Origin: Sphingomonas aracearum
GTDB taxonomy: Bacteria; Pseudomonadota; Alphaproteobacteria; Sphingomonadales; Sphingomonadaceae
Direction of reading: 5' to 3'
DNA length: 64,000 nt
Assembly (NCBI RefSeq): GCF_003345355.1
Contig: NZ_QQNB01000001.1
Location: 1,240,001-1,304,000, forward strand
Part shown: piece after piece, positions 8,154 to 17,045 of the stretch
Numbering within the stretch: position 1 is the first letter of the stretch
Layout: every line of letters begins with the position of its first letter
Position numbers and translations under genes: made by a program
The notes under the pieces: model-generated
The model's database searches: none
The model's input: only the letters and a program-made list of their open reading frames with translations
Told to the model about the DNA's origin: nothing

Positions 8154-9077
8154 ATGCCCGCTCCCCTTCCCGCCGCCGTTCCCGATTCCGAGCATCGCGG
8201 CTGGGTCGCGGCGCTGCCGCCCACACCCCGCGCGCTGGCACTGCTCGCACGGTTCGACCGGCCGATCGGCTGGTGGCTGCTGTTCTGGCCCGGCGCCTGG
8301 GGCGTGGCGCTCGCGGGAGGAGCGATCGCGCGGTGGGACATGCTGCTGTGGCTGCTCGTCGGCAGCATCGCCATGCGCGGCGCCGGCTGCGTCTACAACG
8401 ACATCGTCGACCGCGATCTCGACCGGCAGGTGGCGCGCACCGCCAGCCGCCCGCTGGCCAGCGGCGCCGTCGGCCTGAAGATCGCCTGGGCCTGGCTGGC
8501 GGCGTTGAGCCTGGTCGGCCTGGTCGTCCTCGTCCAGCTCACGCTCTACGCCGCGGTGATCGCGCTGCTCAGCCTGGCGCTGGTGGCCGCCTACCCCTTC
8601 ATGAAGCGCATCACCTGGTGGCCGCAGGCGTGGCTGGGCCTGGTCTTTTCCTGGGCGGCCCTGGTCGGGTGGAGCGACATTGCCGGCGCGCTGACGCTGC
8701 CCGGTCTGCTGCTATATGCCGGCTCGGTCTGCTGGGTAATCGGCTACGACACGATCTACGCGCTGCAGGATATCGAGGACGACGCGATGGTCGGCGTCCG
8801 CTCCTCGGCCCGCGCGTTGGGCGCGCATGTGCGCGGCGGCGTGGCCTTGTTCTACCTGCTCGCGCTCGTTTTGTGGTCTGCGGCGCTCTGGACGCTGCGC
8901 CCGGAACCGCTCGCGCCCGTCGCGCTGCTGCCTGCCGCGCTGCATCTCCTGTGGCAGGTGGCGACCCTGCGCGTCGAGGACGGCGCCGGCGCGCTGCACC
9001 GGTTCCGCAGCAACCGGCTGACAGGGCTGCTCGTCTTTGCCGCGTGTTTCGTGGTCGGCACGGCAACCCCGCTTTGA
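8154..9077 (+). CDS. ubiA: 4-hydroxybenzoate polyprenyltransferase
   Basis: Inner-membrane prenyltransferase that joins the polyprenyl tail to 4-hydroxybenzoate in ubiquinone synthesis, 307 residues. The first Mg-diphosphate motif is NDIVDRDLD (residues 82-90) and the second lies around residues 205-213 (YALQDIEDD). RFDRPIGWWLLFWPG near the N-terminus is typical of UbiA. The ATG at 8154 gives the usual family length; a GTG at 8136 would add six residues. The pmbA-like gene begins 31 bases downstream on the same strand. Confidence 0.92.
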   Translation: MPAPLPAAVPDSEHRGWVAALPPTPRALALLARFDRPIGWWLLFWPGAWGVALAGGAIARWDMLLWLLVGSIAMRGAGCVYNDIVDRDLDRQVARTASRPLASGAVGLKIAWAWLAALSLVGLVVLVQLTLYAAVIALLSLALVAAYPFMKRITWWPQAWLGLVFSWAALVGWSDIAGALTLPGLLLYAGSVCWVIGYDTIYALQDIEDDAMVGVRSSARALGAHVRGGVALFYLLALVLWSAALWTLRPEPLAPVALLPAALHLLWQVATLRVEDGAGALHRFRSNRLTGLLVFAACFVVGTATPL

Positions 9078-9108
9078 CGTTGCGCCTCGCCGTACCTAAG
9101 TCGCGGGA

Positions 9109-10455
9109 ATGCTGACCAACCAACAGGCGCAGGATCTGGCCGTTCAGGCGATCGAGCGCGCGCGCCGCACCGGCGCGGACGCCGCCGATGCCGTTTATGC
9201 CGCCGACACCGCGCTGGACGTGTCGGTCCGCCTCGGCGCGCTGGAGGATGTCGGCCGCTCCGAAAGCGCGGAGCTTGGCCTGCGCGTGTTCGTGGGCAAG
9301 CGCACCGCCAGCGTTTCCTCGTCCGATCTCTCCGAGGACGCGCTGGGCGCGCTGGTCGAGCGCGCCGTGGCCATGGCGCGTGAGGCGCCGGAGGACGCGT
9401 ATGCCGGCCTTGCCCCGGCCGAGCGCCTGCTGCACGGCGCGCCGCCGCAGCTCGACCTGGACGATGGCGGCGAGGCGAGCCCCGCCGAGCTCAGGGAAAT
9501 GGCGCTGGCCGCCGAGGACGCCGCGCGCGCGGTGCCCGGCGTGACGAACTCGGAGGGCGGCGGCGCGTCGGCCTCGCGGTCGCTCTGGGCGCTGGCCACC
9601 AGCCACGGCTTCGCCGCCGCCTATACCGCCACCGGCTATGGCTGTTCCGCCAGCGTGCTTGCCGGGGAAGGCGGCGCGATGCAGCGCGATTACGACCACC
9701 ATGCCGCGCGCCATCGCCGCCTGCTGGACGATCCCGCGACCATCGGCCGGCGCGCCGGGGAACGTGCCGCGGCGCGGGCGGGCGCCGGCACGCTGGCCAG
9801 CGGCGCGATGCCGGTCGTGTTCGAGCCGCGGGTCGGTTCCTCCCTTGTCGGGCACCTCATCGGCGCGATCGCCGGGCCCGCGATCACCCGCGGCACCTCC
9901 TTCCTCCAGGACGCGCTCGGCACGGAAGTGTTCGCCCCCGGCGTGACGATCGCCGACGACCCGCATCGCCCCCACGGGCTGCGCTCGCGCCCGTTCGACG
10001 GCGAGGGGCTGCCCGTCTCGCCGACCGAGTTCGTGTCCGCCGGCCTGCTGGAAACCTGGCTGCTCGACAGCGCCTCTGCCCGCCAGCTCGGGCTGGAGCC
10101 GACCGGCCATGCCTCGCGCGGCATCAACGGCAGCCCGTCGGTCTCGACCAGCAACCTGTACATGGCCGCCGGCACCGTCCCGCCCGAAACGCTGATCGGC
10201 GAGATCGAGCACGGCGTCTACGTCACCGAGCTGATCGGCATGGGCGTGAACGGCGTGACGGGCGATTACAGCCGCGGCGCCGCGGGTTTCCGCATTGAGG
10301 GCGGGCGGATCGCTGGCCCCGTGTCCGAGTTCACGATCGCCGGCAACCTCAAGGACATGTTCCGCGCGCTCACCCCGGCCAACGATCTGGTCTTCCGCTA
10401 TGGCAGCAACGTGCCGACCATCCGCATCGACGGGATGACGATCGCGGGTGCCTGA
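9109..10455 (+). CDS. pmbA: TldD/PmbA family protein (TldE-like metalloprotease subunit)
   Basis: A 448-residue protein of the TldD/PmbA (U62) family. In characterised bacteria TldD and TldE (PmbA) form a heteromeric zinc protease acting on microcin/CcdA-type peptides. The N-terminal domain (GADAADAVYAADTALDVSVR) and the C-terminal glycine-rich core (GINGSPSVSTSNLYM, GVYVTELIGMGVNGVTGDYS) match PmbA. I see no HExxxH motif, which fits the TldE-type subunit; a TldD partner is not in the window. The stop overlaps the next gene's GTG start by eight bases. Confidence 0.88.
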   Translation: MLTNQQAQDLAVQAIERARRTGADAADAVYAADTALDVSVRLGALEDVGRSESAELGLRVFVGKRTASVSSSDLSEDALGALVERAVAMAREAPEDAYAGLAPAERLLHGAPPQLDLDDGGEASPAELREMALAAEDAARAVPGVTNSEGGGASASRSLWALATSHGFAAAYTATGYGCSASVLAGEGGAMQRDYDHHAARHRRLLDDPATIGRRAGERAAARAGAGTLASGAMPVVFEPRVGSSLVGHLIGAIAGPAITRGTSFLQDALGTEVFAPGVTIADDPHRPHGLRSRPFDGEGLPVSPTEFVSAGLLETWLLDSASARQLGLEPTGHASRGINGSPSVSTSNLYMAAGTVPPETLIGEIEHGVYVTELIGMGVNGVTGDYSRGAAGFRIEGGRIAGPVSEFTIAGNLKDMFRALTPANDLVFRYGSNVPTIRIDGMTIAGA

Positions 10456-11227
10456 GCTGCCCCAGTCCCTGACGGCGATCGTCGAGAAAGCCGGCGCCCT
10501 CGCGCTGGCCAGGTGGCGCACCGATTTCCGCCGCTGGGAGAAGACGCCGGGCAGCCCGGTGTGCGAGGTGGACCTCGAAATCGACGCCTTCCTGCATCAG
10601 CGGCTGTCCGCGCTGCTGCCGGAGGCGGGCTGGCTGTCCGAGGAAACCGCCGACAATCGCGATCGGCTCGCGCGGCGGTATCTGTGGGTGGTCGACCCGA
10701 TCGACGGCACCCGCGACTACATCCGCGGGCGGGAAGGCTGGTGCGTCTCGGTCGCCTTGGTGGAGGCGGGGCGGCTGGTCCACGGGGTGCTTTCCGCCCC
10801 TGCACGAGGTGAGTTGTGGCGCGCCGAGGCGGGGCGCGGCGCGACGCTGAACGGGGTGGCCATCCGGGCGGGCGGTCGCACCGACCTCGCCGGGGCGCGC
10901 GTGCCCACCGATGCGCTGCCCAAGGCCGATCGCGATCTCCTGCCGGTGGAGAAGCCGAACTCGATCGCGCTGCGCATGGCGATGGTGGCGGCGAACCGCG
11001 CCGATCTGGTCGCCACCCTGCGCTGGGGCAACGAATGGGACATCGCCGCCGCCGCGCTGATCGCGACGGAAGCGGGCGCCGCAGTGACGGACGCGCTCGG
11101 CCGCCCGCTCGCCTTCAACAATGCCGAGGCGCGCCTGTTCGGCATCATCACCAGCGCGCCGGGCATCCACGACGCCGCCGTCGCCCGCCTGTCCGATCGC
11201 GCGCGGGCGGCGATCGAGCGCGGCTAG
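10448..11227 (+). CDS. Inositol monophosphatase-family phosphatase (CysQ/HisN-like)
   Basis: A 259-residue Mg-dependent sugar-phosphatase-fold enzyme. Metal-site motifs are EE (residues 65-66), DPIDGT (83-88) and the C-terminal EWDIAAAALIATEAG. This fold covers inositol-1-phosphatase, 3'(2'),5'-bisphosphate nucleotidase (CysQ) and histidinol phosphatase (HisN). The GTRDYIRGREGWCVSVAL segment is more CysQ-like, but the substrate cannot be fixed from sequence alone. The start is a GTG inside the end of pmbA, indicating translational coupling. Confidence 0.82.
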   Translation: MPELPQSLTAIVEKAGALALARWRTDFRRWEKTPGSPVCEVDLEIDAFLHQRLSALLPEAGWLSEETADNRDRLARRYLWVVDPIDGTRDYIRGREGWCVSVALVEAGRLVHGVLSAPARGELWRAEAGRGATLNGVAIRAGGRTDLAGARVPTDALPKADRDLLPVEKPNSIALRMAMVAANRADLVATLRWGNEWDIAAAALIATEAGAAVTDALGRPLAFNNAEARLFGIITSAPGIHDAAVARLSDRARAAIERG

Positions 11228-11557
11228 GCCGCCGCCTCGCCCCTCCCACCCGGTGAAGGCCGGAAGCGCGGGGGAGACGCCCTGCCTCATTCTCCCGACC
11301 ACTCGGGCTAGGGCCGAGGTCCGGTTGGGGGCGGCGCATGGTGCATGTCGCATCTTACCGCCCAGACCTCCCCATCTGGTACCTCGGCTCTGCCGGGGTG
11401 GAAGCTCCCGTCATCCCAAAGTCGATCCGGAACCCCGCTTTCTCCAGCGGCTCTCATCAGAACGACAGAGGAAGCCGATCGTCCGCTATTGGATGAGAAG
11501 CGGACAGGCAGCTTACGGTATTGCTCGGCCGTAGTCGGACAAACGGCTACGAGATTA
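11228..11557. other. 330-base intergenic stretch between convergent genes
   Basis: No gene is seen. Scattered pieces look like worn REP sequence (for example CCGTCATCCC near 11410), but no intact palindrome or clear terminator is present. Base composition falls towards the right, where the small secreted-protein gene begins. Confidence 0.5.
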
Positions 11558-11941
11558 CTATATTGCGCGTGACGCCCTTTCGGCTCCCCTGACTATCGCC
11601 GTGCTACAGAAACCCACCTGTGCCGCAGCACACGGGAAGGTGGCCTTAGCAATAGTTCGGCCGTGCCATGTATATAGAACATGGACGCGCCCCTTTCTCG
11701 GCGATGTTCTAGGTGCAAGTAATCTGACGATCATCGCGTCGGGAGCGTCAACGTTGGGCGTGATGAGCTTGGAGTTCATGACCTTGAAGAAGATCGCGTC
11801 CGACAGCTTATCGGTGGCGTAAGGATAGTCACTCGCGTCTATCAACACCGGTATGGCAGTACGTTTGCTAGCGGATCCGATTGGCGTTTGCACCGCCGCC
11901 AACTCGGTGAGCAGCATCAATGCCGCCATAGGTTTCCGCAT
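11558..11941 (-). CDS. Small secreted hypothetical protein
   Basis: A 127-residue product from an ATG at 11941. Residues 1-24 (MRKPMAALMLLTELAAVQTP onward) look like a Sec signal peptide. The mature part has no domain I recognise; it contains two cysteines (FPCAAAQVGFC) that could form a disulfide in the periplasm. The coding sequence is clearly poorer in G+C than its neighbours, with less third-position bias, so it may be acquired or weakly selected. It is isolated, and REP-like debris lies downstream. It could be spurious. Confidence 0.5.
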   Translation of the reverse strand: MRKPMAALMLLTELAAVQTPIGSASKRTAIPVLIDASDYPYATDKLSDAIFFKVMNSKLITPNVDAPDAMIVRLLAPRTSPRKGRVHVLYTWHGRTIAKATFPCAAAQVGFCSTAIVRGAERASRAI

Positions 11942-11950
11942 GTTGTTCCC

Positions 11951-12009
11951 GTCCGCTTTCGGGAAGTCTGCAACTTGCGCTCGATGTCCGCAAGTGGGCG
12001 AAAGCGGAC
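11951..12009. repeat. 11-bp perfect inverted repeat
   Basis: GTCCGCTTTCG (11951-11961) is the exact reverse complement of CGAAAGCGGAC (11999-12009), with 37 bases between. It lies between the end of the siroheme synthase gene and the start of the small secreted-protein gene, so it could be a terminator stem or a dispersed repeat unit. Confidence 0.6.
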
Positions 12010-12047
12010 GAAGCGGCATTTGGAAACGTTCTGCCTGCCGCCTCCGA

Positions 12048-12800
12048 TTACCGGCGCAGATGCACGTGCAGCCCCTCGACGACCTGCGGCTGCCCCTCGA
12101 CCCGCACCGCATCGGCCCGCGCTCGGTCCAGCAACGCTACCGGCACATCGGCGGCGAAGGAAACCACGTCCGCCTGCCCTAGCCACCGCGCTTCCCGCAG
12201 CGTCAGATCGTCCGGATCGTCGCTGCGCAGGGTGATGACGACCCGCCGCGCTTCCGGCGCCTCGCTGCCGCCCAGCCACGCCGCCACCGCCTCCGGCGCC
12301 GCCGTCAGCGGATCGAGCGGGCCGCCGTTCAGCGCGGCGCCCAGCGCGCGCCGCCGGTCGCCGCTGTCCGGCCAGCGCGCCCGCAAATCCGCACGGGCGC
12401 CGTGCAGCGCCTCCGCCAGGCGGCCGAGCGCGGCGGGCAGCATGGCCTCCAGCCGCTGCCGCAGCGCGCCGGCCAGCCCCGCCGAAACCCCGCCGGTGCC
12501 GATCGCCACGATCACGGGCGCGCGATCGATGATGGCGGGCAGCGTGAAGTCGCACAAAGCCGGGCGGTCCACCGCATTCACCAGCACGCCCCGCGCCTTC
12601 AGCCGCGCCACCGCCGCCGTTGCCGCCGCCTCGTCCTCCAGCGCCACGATCGCGAGCGACGCATCCGCCTCCTCGCCGACGATCCGCGCCCCCGCGCGCT
12701 CCAGCAGCCGGCGCTTGGCGTCCGCCGCCTCGCCCTCGCCCAGCAGGATCACCGGGCGGCCCGCCAGCCGAACGAACAGCGGCAGGCTGTGCAGCGTCAC
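12048..12800 (-). CDS. cysG: Siroheme synthase N-terminal protein (precorrin-2 dehydrogenase / sirohydrochlorin ferrochelatase)
   Basis: A 250-residue protein matching the CysG-B half of siroheme synthase. It has an N-terminal Rossmann segment (LPLFVRLAGRPVILLGEGEA), then CDFTLPAIIDRAPVIVAIGTGGVSAGLAGALRQRLE, which holds the catalytic and dimerisation region. It would oxidise precorrin-2 and insert iron to make siroheme for sulfite or nitrite reductase. After residue 185 the sequence VVITLRSDDPDDLTLREARWL resembles the first strand and loop of the CysG-A uroporphyrinogen methyltransferase domain and then stops, so that domain is absent or vestigial. It overlaps lysA by four bases. Confidence 0.82.
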   Translation of the reverse strand: MTLHSLPLFVRLAGRPVILLGEGEAADAKRRLLERAGARIVGEEADASLAIVALEDEAAATAAVARLKARGVLVNAVDRPALCDFTLPAIIDRAPVIVAIGTGGVSAGLAGALRQRLEAMLPAALGRLAEALHGARADLRARWPDSGDRRRALGAALNGGPLDPLTAAPEAVAAWLGGSEAPEARRVVITLRSDDPDDLTLREARWLGQADVVSFAADVPVALLDRARADAVRVEGQPQVVEGLHVHLRR

Positions 12801-14101
12801 GCGTCCCGGGTCTTCGGCGCGGACGCGGCCGGGGCCAGCCAGTCCGGCACGCGCTCGGCAGCGAAGATCGTCTCCGGCAGGATGCGGTCGGCGACCACGG
12901 CGTAGCGATCGCCCGAAACCAGCACCTCCGGCACCAGCGCACGGCTGTTATAGGTGGACGCCATGGTGGCGCCATACGCGCCGGCGGTGCGAAGCACGGC
13001 AAGATCGCCCGATGCCACCGCATCGATGTCGCGCCCCATCGCGAACGTGTCGCCCGTCTCGCACACCGGACCGGCGATGTTCGCCGTCATCCGCGCGCCC
13101 GTCGGCCGCACCGCCGCGAAATCGTGAAATGCGTCGTACAGGGCCGGGCGGGCAAGGTCGTTCATCGCGGCATCGACGATCACATAGGGATTCACCACGC
13201 CCGGCTTCACCCAGATCACCTCCGTCAGCAGCACGCCGGCATTGCCGACCAGCACGCGCCCGGGCTCGAACATCAGGGTGACGTCCCAGTCGCGGGTCAC
13301 GCGGGCGACCATGGCGCCGTACTCGTCCAGGCTCGGCGGCACCTCGCCCGGCCGGTAGGGCACGCCGACGCCGCCGCCCAGATCGACCCGGTCGATCGTG
13401 TAGCCCGCCGCCCGCAGCTCGGCGACGAGCTGCCCCATCCGCGCGTAGGTCACCTCCAGCGGCGCGATGTCGAGCAGCTGGCTGCCGATATGGCAGGCCA
13501 CGCCGGTGAGCTTCAGCCCCGGCAGCCCGGCCAGACGGGAGAAGATCGCCCCCGCCTCGCTGATCGGAACGCCGAACTTGTTCTCCGCGCGGCCGGTGGA
13601 GATCTTGGCGTGCGTGCCGGCATCCACATTGGGGTTCACGCGCAGCACCGCCTGCGCGACCAGCCCGCGCTCCGCCGCCATCGCGGCGAGCACATGCCCT
13701 TCCTCCTCCAGCTCCAGGTTGAACTGGCCGAGGCCGCGATCGAGCGCGAGCCCGAGCTCGGCGCGCGTCTTGCCCACGCCGGAAAACACCACGTCCTGCG
13801 CCGGCATGCCCGCCGCCAGCGCGCGCAGGAACTCGCCGCCCGACACCACGTCGGCGCCATAGCCCTGATTGGCGAGCACCCGCAGCACGGCAAGATTGGG
13901 GTTGGACTTGATGGCAAACGCCAGATGCGTGCGGCCGGCCGGCTTCAGCCCGGCGCGGAACGCCTGCGCCTGCCGCTCGATCGCTGCGGTGGAGTAGATG
14001 TAGACGGGCGTGCCCACTTCCGCGGCGATGCGCGGCAGCGGCACGCTCTCGGCATGCATCACGCCGTCGAGGATCGGAAAATCGGGGTTCATGGCGTTCA
14101 T
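12797..14101 (-). CDS. lysA: Diaminopimelate decarboxylase
   Basis: Cytosolic PLP enzyme catalysing the last step of lysine synthesis (meso-diaminopimelate to L-lysine), 434 residues. The PLP lysine is in FAIKSNPNL (K65). The glycine loop GGGVGVPY and the GPVCETGD active-site cysteine segment are present. The start overlaps the small lipoprotein stop (ATGA), and the stop overlaps the siroheme synthase start. It is part of a tight leftward cluster: argH, lipoprotein, lysA, cysG-like. Confidence 0.95.
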   Translation of the reverse strand: MNAMNPDFPILDGVMHAESVPLPRIAAEVGTPVYIYSTAAIERQAQAFRAGLKPAGRTHLAFAIKSNPNLAVLRVLANQGYGADVVSGGEFLRALAAGMPAQDVVFSGVGKTRAELGLALDRGLGQFNLELEEEGHVLAAMAAERGLVAQAVLRVNPNVDAGTHAKISTGRAENKFGVPISEAGAIFSRLAGLPGLKLTGVACHIGSQLLDIAPLEVTYARMGQLVAELRAAGYTIDRVDLGGGVGVPYRPGEVPPSLDEYGAMVARVTRDWDVTLMFEPGRVLVGNAGVLLTEVIWVKPGVVNPYVIVDAAMNDLARPALYDAFHDFAAVRPTGARMTANIAGPVCETGDTFAMGRDIDAVASGDLAVLRTAGAYGATMASTYNSRALVPEVLVSGDRYAVVADRILPETIFAAERVPDWLAPAASAPKTRDA

Positions 14102-14340
14102 TCGGAAGGAGGCAGGTCGAAGCCGTCGGTGCGGCGCTGCTCCGAACGGTAGATCAGGTCATCGGACCGTTCGGGCCGCTGCTGGGTGGTGGGCTGGGTC
14201 AGCTGCCCGGCGGTGGGCGTGGCGGTCGCGCCGCGCGGGGCGACCGGCAGCTGCTCGCCCGGCGCGGGTTTGAGGTCGCGCGCCGCGCCGCAGCCGCCCA
14301 GCAGCACCGCTGCGCCCAGAAGCAGGCCACCGATCCGCAT
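14098..14340 (-). CDS. Small lipoprotein between argH and lysA (LptM/YifL-like)
   Basis: An 80-residue product with a lipobox, LLGGC (lipid Cys at residue 17), followed by a Pro-rich tail (LKPAPGEQLPVAPRGA). Its position immediately upstream of lysA matches the small lipoprotein family that includes E. coli LptM (YifL), which assists LptD assembly in the outer membrane. That function is inferred from position and size, because the sequence is too short for certainty. The start overlaps the argH stop as TGATG. Confidence 0.72.
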   Translation of the reverse strand: MRIGGLLLGAAVLLGGCGAARDLKPAPGEQLPVAPRGATATPTAGQLTQPTTQQRPERSDDLIYRSEQRRTDGFDLPPSE

Positions 14341-15725
14341 CACATGCTCTCCCGTGCCGCGGCAATCGCCGCGCGTACCCGCTCGGGCGCGGTACCGCCG
14401 AAGCTCGCCCGCGCCGCCACCGACGCATCCACCGACAGCACGTCGAACACCCGCTCGTCGATCCGCTCGTCGATCGCGCGCATGTCGGCCAATGCCAACC
14501 GGTCGAGCGCGACGCCCTGCGCTTCCGCCAGCCGCACCACCTTCCCGGTGATGTGGTGCGCCTCGCGGAACGGAATGTCGGCCACCCGCACCAGCCAGTC
14601 GGCAAGGTCGGTCGCGGTGGCGAAGCCCGCCTCGGCCGCCGCGCGCATGCGGTCGGTGCGGAACAGGGTGCTTTCCACCATGCCGGTCATCGCCGCGACC
14701 GCCAGGCCGAGCAGGTCGTGCGCCTCGAACACCGGCGGCTTGTCGTCCTGCATGTCCTTGGAATAGGCCAGCGGCAGGCCCTTCATCGTCACCATCAGCG
14801 ACGTCAGGCAGCCGAGGATGCGTCCGGAATGGCCGCGCACCAGCTCGGCCGCGTCGGGGTTGCGCTTCTGCGGCATGATCGAGGAGCCGGTCGACCATTG
14901 ATCGGAGAGCGACACGAAGCCGAACGGCTGCGACGCCCACAGCACGATCTCCTCCGCCAGCCGCGACAGGTGCAGCGAACATTGCACCGCGCTTGTCAGA
15001 TATTCGATCGCGAAGTCGCGGTCGGACACCGCATCCAGCGAGTTGCGCGTCGGCCCGTCGAAACCGAGCGCCGCCGCCGTCATCTCGCGGTCGATCGGGA
15101 AACCCGTCCCCGCCAGCGCGGCCGAGCCCAGCGGGCAAAGGTTCGCGCGGGCGCGCGCGTCGGCGAACCGGCCGCGATCGCGCGCGATCATCTCGTGATA
15201 CGCCATCAGGTGATGGCCGAGCGTCACCGGCTGGGCGCTTTGCAGGTGGGTGAAGCCAGGCATCACGCTGGCCGCATGCTCCTCCGCCCGCGCCAGCAGC
15301 GCGCGCTGGAACCCGGCCAGTGCGGCATCGACCTCATCGATGGCGTCGCGCACCCACAGCTTGAAGTCGGTCGCCACCTGGTCGTTGCGGCTGCGCGCGG
15401 TGTGCAGGCGCCCGGCGGCCTCCCCGATGGCGGCCGACAGGCGCGCCTCGGTCTGCATGTGGATATCCTCGAGCGCCAGATCCTCGGCCGGCCCGTCGGC
15501 CTGATACTGCGCGGCCACTTGGTCCAGCCCCGCGCCGATCGCCGCCGCGTCCGCCGCCGAGACGATGCCCTGTCGCCCCAGCATCGCGACATGCGCCTTG
15601 CTGCCGGCCACGTCCTGCCGCCACAGTCGCTTGTCGAAGGGGATGGACGCGTTTATCTCGCGCATCACCGCGGCGGGGCCTTCGGCGAAGCGCCCGCCCC
15701 ACATGGCATTGGATTGGTCCGACAT
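14340..15725 (-). CDS. argH: Argininosuccinate lyase
   Basis: Cytosolic enzyme splitting argininosuccinate into arginine and fumarate, 461 residues. The fumarase/aspartase superfamily signature [16 protein letters not shown] is intact. [19 protein letters not shown] and [15 protein letters not shown] are argH-specific. The ATG at 15725 has AAGGA four bases upstream and gives the standard family length. Its start codon shares a CATG with the start of the divergent thioredoxin-like gene. Confidence 0.95.
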   Translation of the reverse strand: MSDQSNAMWGGRFAEGPAAVMREINASIPFDKRLWRQDVAGSKAHVAMLGRQGIVSAADAAAIGAGLDQVAAQYQADGPAEDLALEDIHMQTEARLSAAIGEAAGRLHTARSRNDQVATDFKLWVRDAIDEVDAALAGFQRALLARAEEHAASVMPGFTHLQSAQPVTLGHHLMAYHEMIARDRGRFADARARANLCPLGSAALAGTGFPIDREMTAAALGFDGPTRNSLDAVSDRDFAIEYLTSAVQCSLHLSRLAEEIVLWASQPFGFVSLSDQWSTGSSIMPQKRNPDAAELVRGHSGRILGCLTSLMVTMKGLPLAYSKDMQDDKPPVFEAHDLLGLAVAAMTGMVESTLFRTDRMRAAAEAGFATATDLADWLVRVADIPFREAHHITGKVVRLAEAQGVALDRLALADMRAIDERIDERVFDVLSVDASVAARASFGGTAPERVRAAIAAARESM

Positions 15726-16281
15726 GTCCTTGCGCTCGACGATCACGTGTCTCCTGGCGGGCAGCGTCCTGCTTGCCGGTTGCGATAGGCAAAGCCCGGG
15801 CGCGGAGCAAGCAAAGGCGCGCGCCACCCCGCCCGCCGTCGCGCCGGGCAAGGAAGCGCATGTGATCGACCGCAGCCACAAGGGCGAGCAGGCTCCCGAC
15901 ATCCGCTTCGATGCGCCCGGCGGCAAGCATGCGCGGATCGCCGATGCCGCCGGCAAGCCGGTGCTGGTGAACCTGTGGGCGACGTGGTGCGGCCCGTGCA
16001 TCGGCGAGCTGCCCACGCTGGACCGGCTCGCGGGAACGATGCGGGTGATGGCGATCGCGCAGGATCTCGACGGCGCCAAGGTCGCGCCCTTCCTCCGGGC
16101 GCACAAGGCCGCGCGCCTCGTGCCCTATGTCGATCCGCAGACCAGCCTGAGCATCGCCTTTCAGGCCAGCCTGCCGACCAGCATCCTGTACGACGCCCGC
16201 GGCAAGGAAGTCTGGCGCGTGACGGGCGCGCTCGACTGGACCTCGGCCGAGGCCAGGAAGCTGCTTTCCGAGGCGGCCTAG
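15724..16281 (+). CDS. TlpA-like thioredoxin-fold lipoprotein
   Basis: A 185-residue periplasmic lipoprotein. The lipobox LLAGC puts the lipid Cys at residue 20. The redox motif WCGPC is at residues 88-92 within [18 protein letters not shown], and the cis-Pro loop is near LPTSILYD. TlpA/ResA-type proteins reduce disulfides in the periplasm, for example in cytochrome c maturation; the partner is unknown. The ATG at 15724 yields a clean lipoprotein signal, but no strong ribosome site is visible and a TTG at 15730 is an alternative. It is divergent from argH, with the two start codons overlapping. Confidence 0.85.
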   Translation: MSLRSTITCLLAGSVLLAGCDRQSPGAEQAKARATPPAVAPGKEAHVIDRSHKGEQAPDIRFDAPGGKHARIADAAGKPVLVNLWATWCGPCIGELPTLDRLAGTMRVMAIAQDLDGAKVAPFLRAHKAARLVPYVDPQTSLSIAFQASLPTSILYDARGKEVWRVTGALDWTSAEARKLLSEAA

Positions 16282-16284
16282 GCG

Positions 16285-16318
16285 GGAACCCGGGCAAGGA
16301 ACCCGGGCAAGGAACCCG
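16285..16318. repeat. 13-bp short tandem repeat
   Basis: The unit GGAACCCGGGCAA occurs twice perfectly (16285-16297 and 16298-16310), followed by a partial third copy. It begins directly after the thioredoxin-like gene stop and before the ExoD-like gene. Confidence 0.75.
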
Positions 16319-16344
16319 TCCGGGCACCTGCCGTTTGCCCGTTC

Positions 16345-16938
16345 ATGGCAGATGGACCCAACAGCCTCGGCGAGATCCTCGACACGTTGGAGGAGCTGGC
16401 GGAGAAGGACGAACGGGTCGTGCTGGGCGATGTGCTGGAAGCGTTCGGCAGCCGGTCGTTCGGGCCCTTCCTCCTCCTGCCGTCGCTGATCGACATCTCG
16501 CCGGTCGGCTCCATCCCGGGCCTGCCCTCGGCGCTGGCGGTGGTGATCGTGCTGGTCGCGGTGCAGCTTGCGTTCGGCCGCAAGCACCTCTGGCTGCCCG
16601 GTTTCCTCAAGCGGCGGTCGATTTCGAGCAGGAAGGTCTGCAAGGCCACCGAAAAGGCGCGCAAGCCGGCGGGTCGGGCCGATCGCTGGTTCCACGGCCG
16701 CCTGCCCGCGCTGACCCAGGGCATCTTCGTGCGGATCGCGGCGGTTGCCTGCATCCTCCTCGCCTGCACCGTTCCGCCGCTGGAGCTGTTTCCCTTCGCC
16801 ACCACGGCGCCGATGGCGGCGATCGCCACCTTCGGCCTGGCGCTGATGGTGCGCGACGGCGCGGTGATGATCGTCGCCATCCTCCTGGCGGGCGTGGCGG
16901 TTGCCGCCGGGTTCGGCTTCCTCTTCTCGAAGGGGTGA
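16345..16938 (+). CDS. ExoD-family membrane protein
   Basis: A 197-residue inner-membrane protein with the ExoD family pattern. The N-terminal LGEILDTLEELAEKDERVVLGDVLEAFGSRSFGPFLLLPSLI is followed by several hydrophobic helices (PGLPSALAVVIVLVAVQLAFGR and three more near the C-terminus). ExoD was first described in rhizobial exopolysaccharide production; its molecular role is not settled. It lies 63 bases after the thioredoxin-like gene and is convergent with modC. Confidence 0.82.
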   Translation: MADGPNSLGEILDTLEELAEKDERVVLGDVLEAFGSRSFGPFLLLPSLIDISPVGSIPGLPSALAVVIVLVAVQLAFGRKHLWLPGFLKRRSISSRKVCKATEKARKPAGRADRWFHGRLPALTQGIFVRIAAVACILLACTVPPLELFPFATTAPMAAIATFGLALMVRDGAVMIVAILLAGVAVAAGFGFLFSKG

Positions 16939-16965
16939 GCGCCTGGCCCCGCACCACGCCTGTCC

Positions 16966-17000
16966 GTTCCCCGGCGCAGGCGGGCGCGCAGTCGGGGAAC
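16966..17000. terminator. Possible shared hairpin between ExoD-like gene and modC
   Basis: GTTCCCCG (16966-16973) and CGGGGAAC (16993-17000) form an 8-bp stem with a 19-base loop in the gap between two convergent genes. It lacks a U-run, so it may be a degraded REP unit acting as a bidirectional transcription end. Confidence 0.4.
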
Positions 17001-17045
17001 GTGCAGGGTGAACGCCGCCCTCCATCGCCGGTCACCTGCCGGCGC

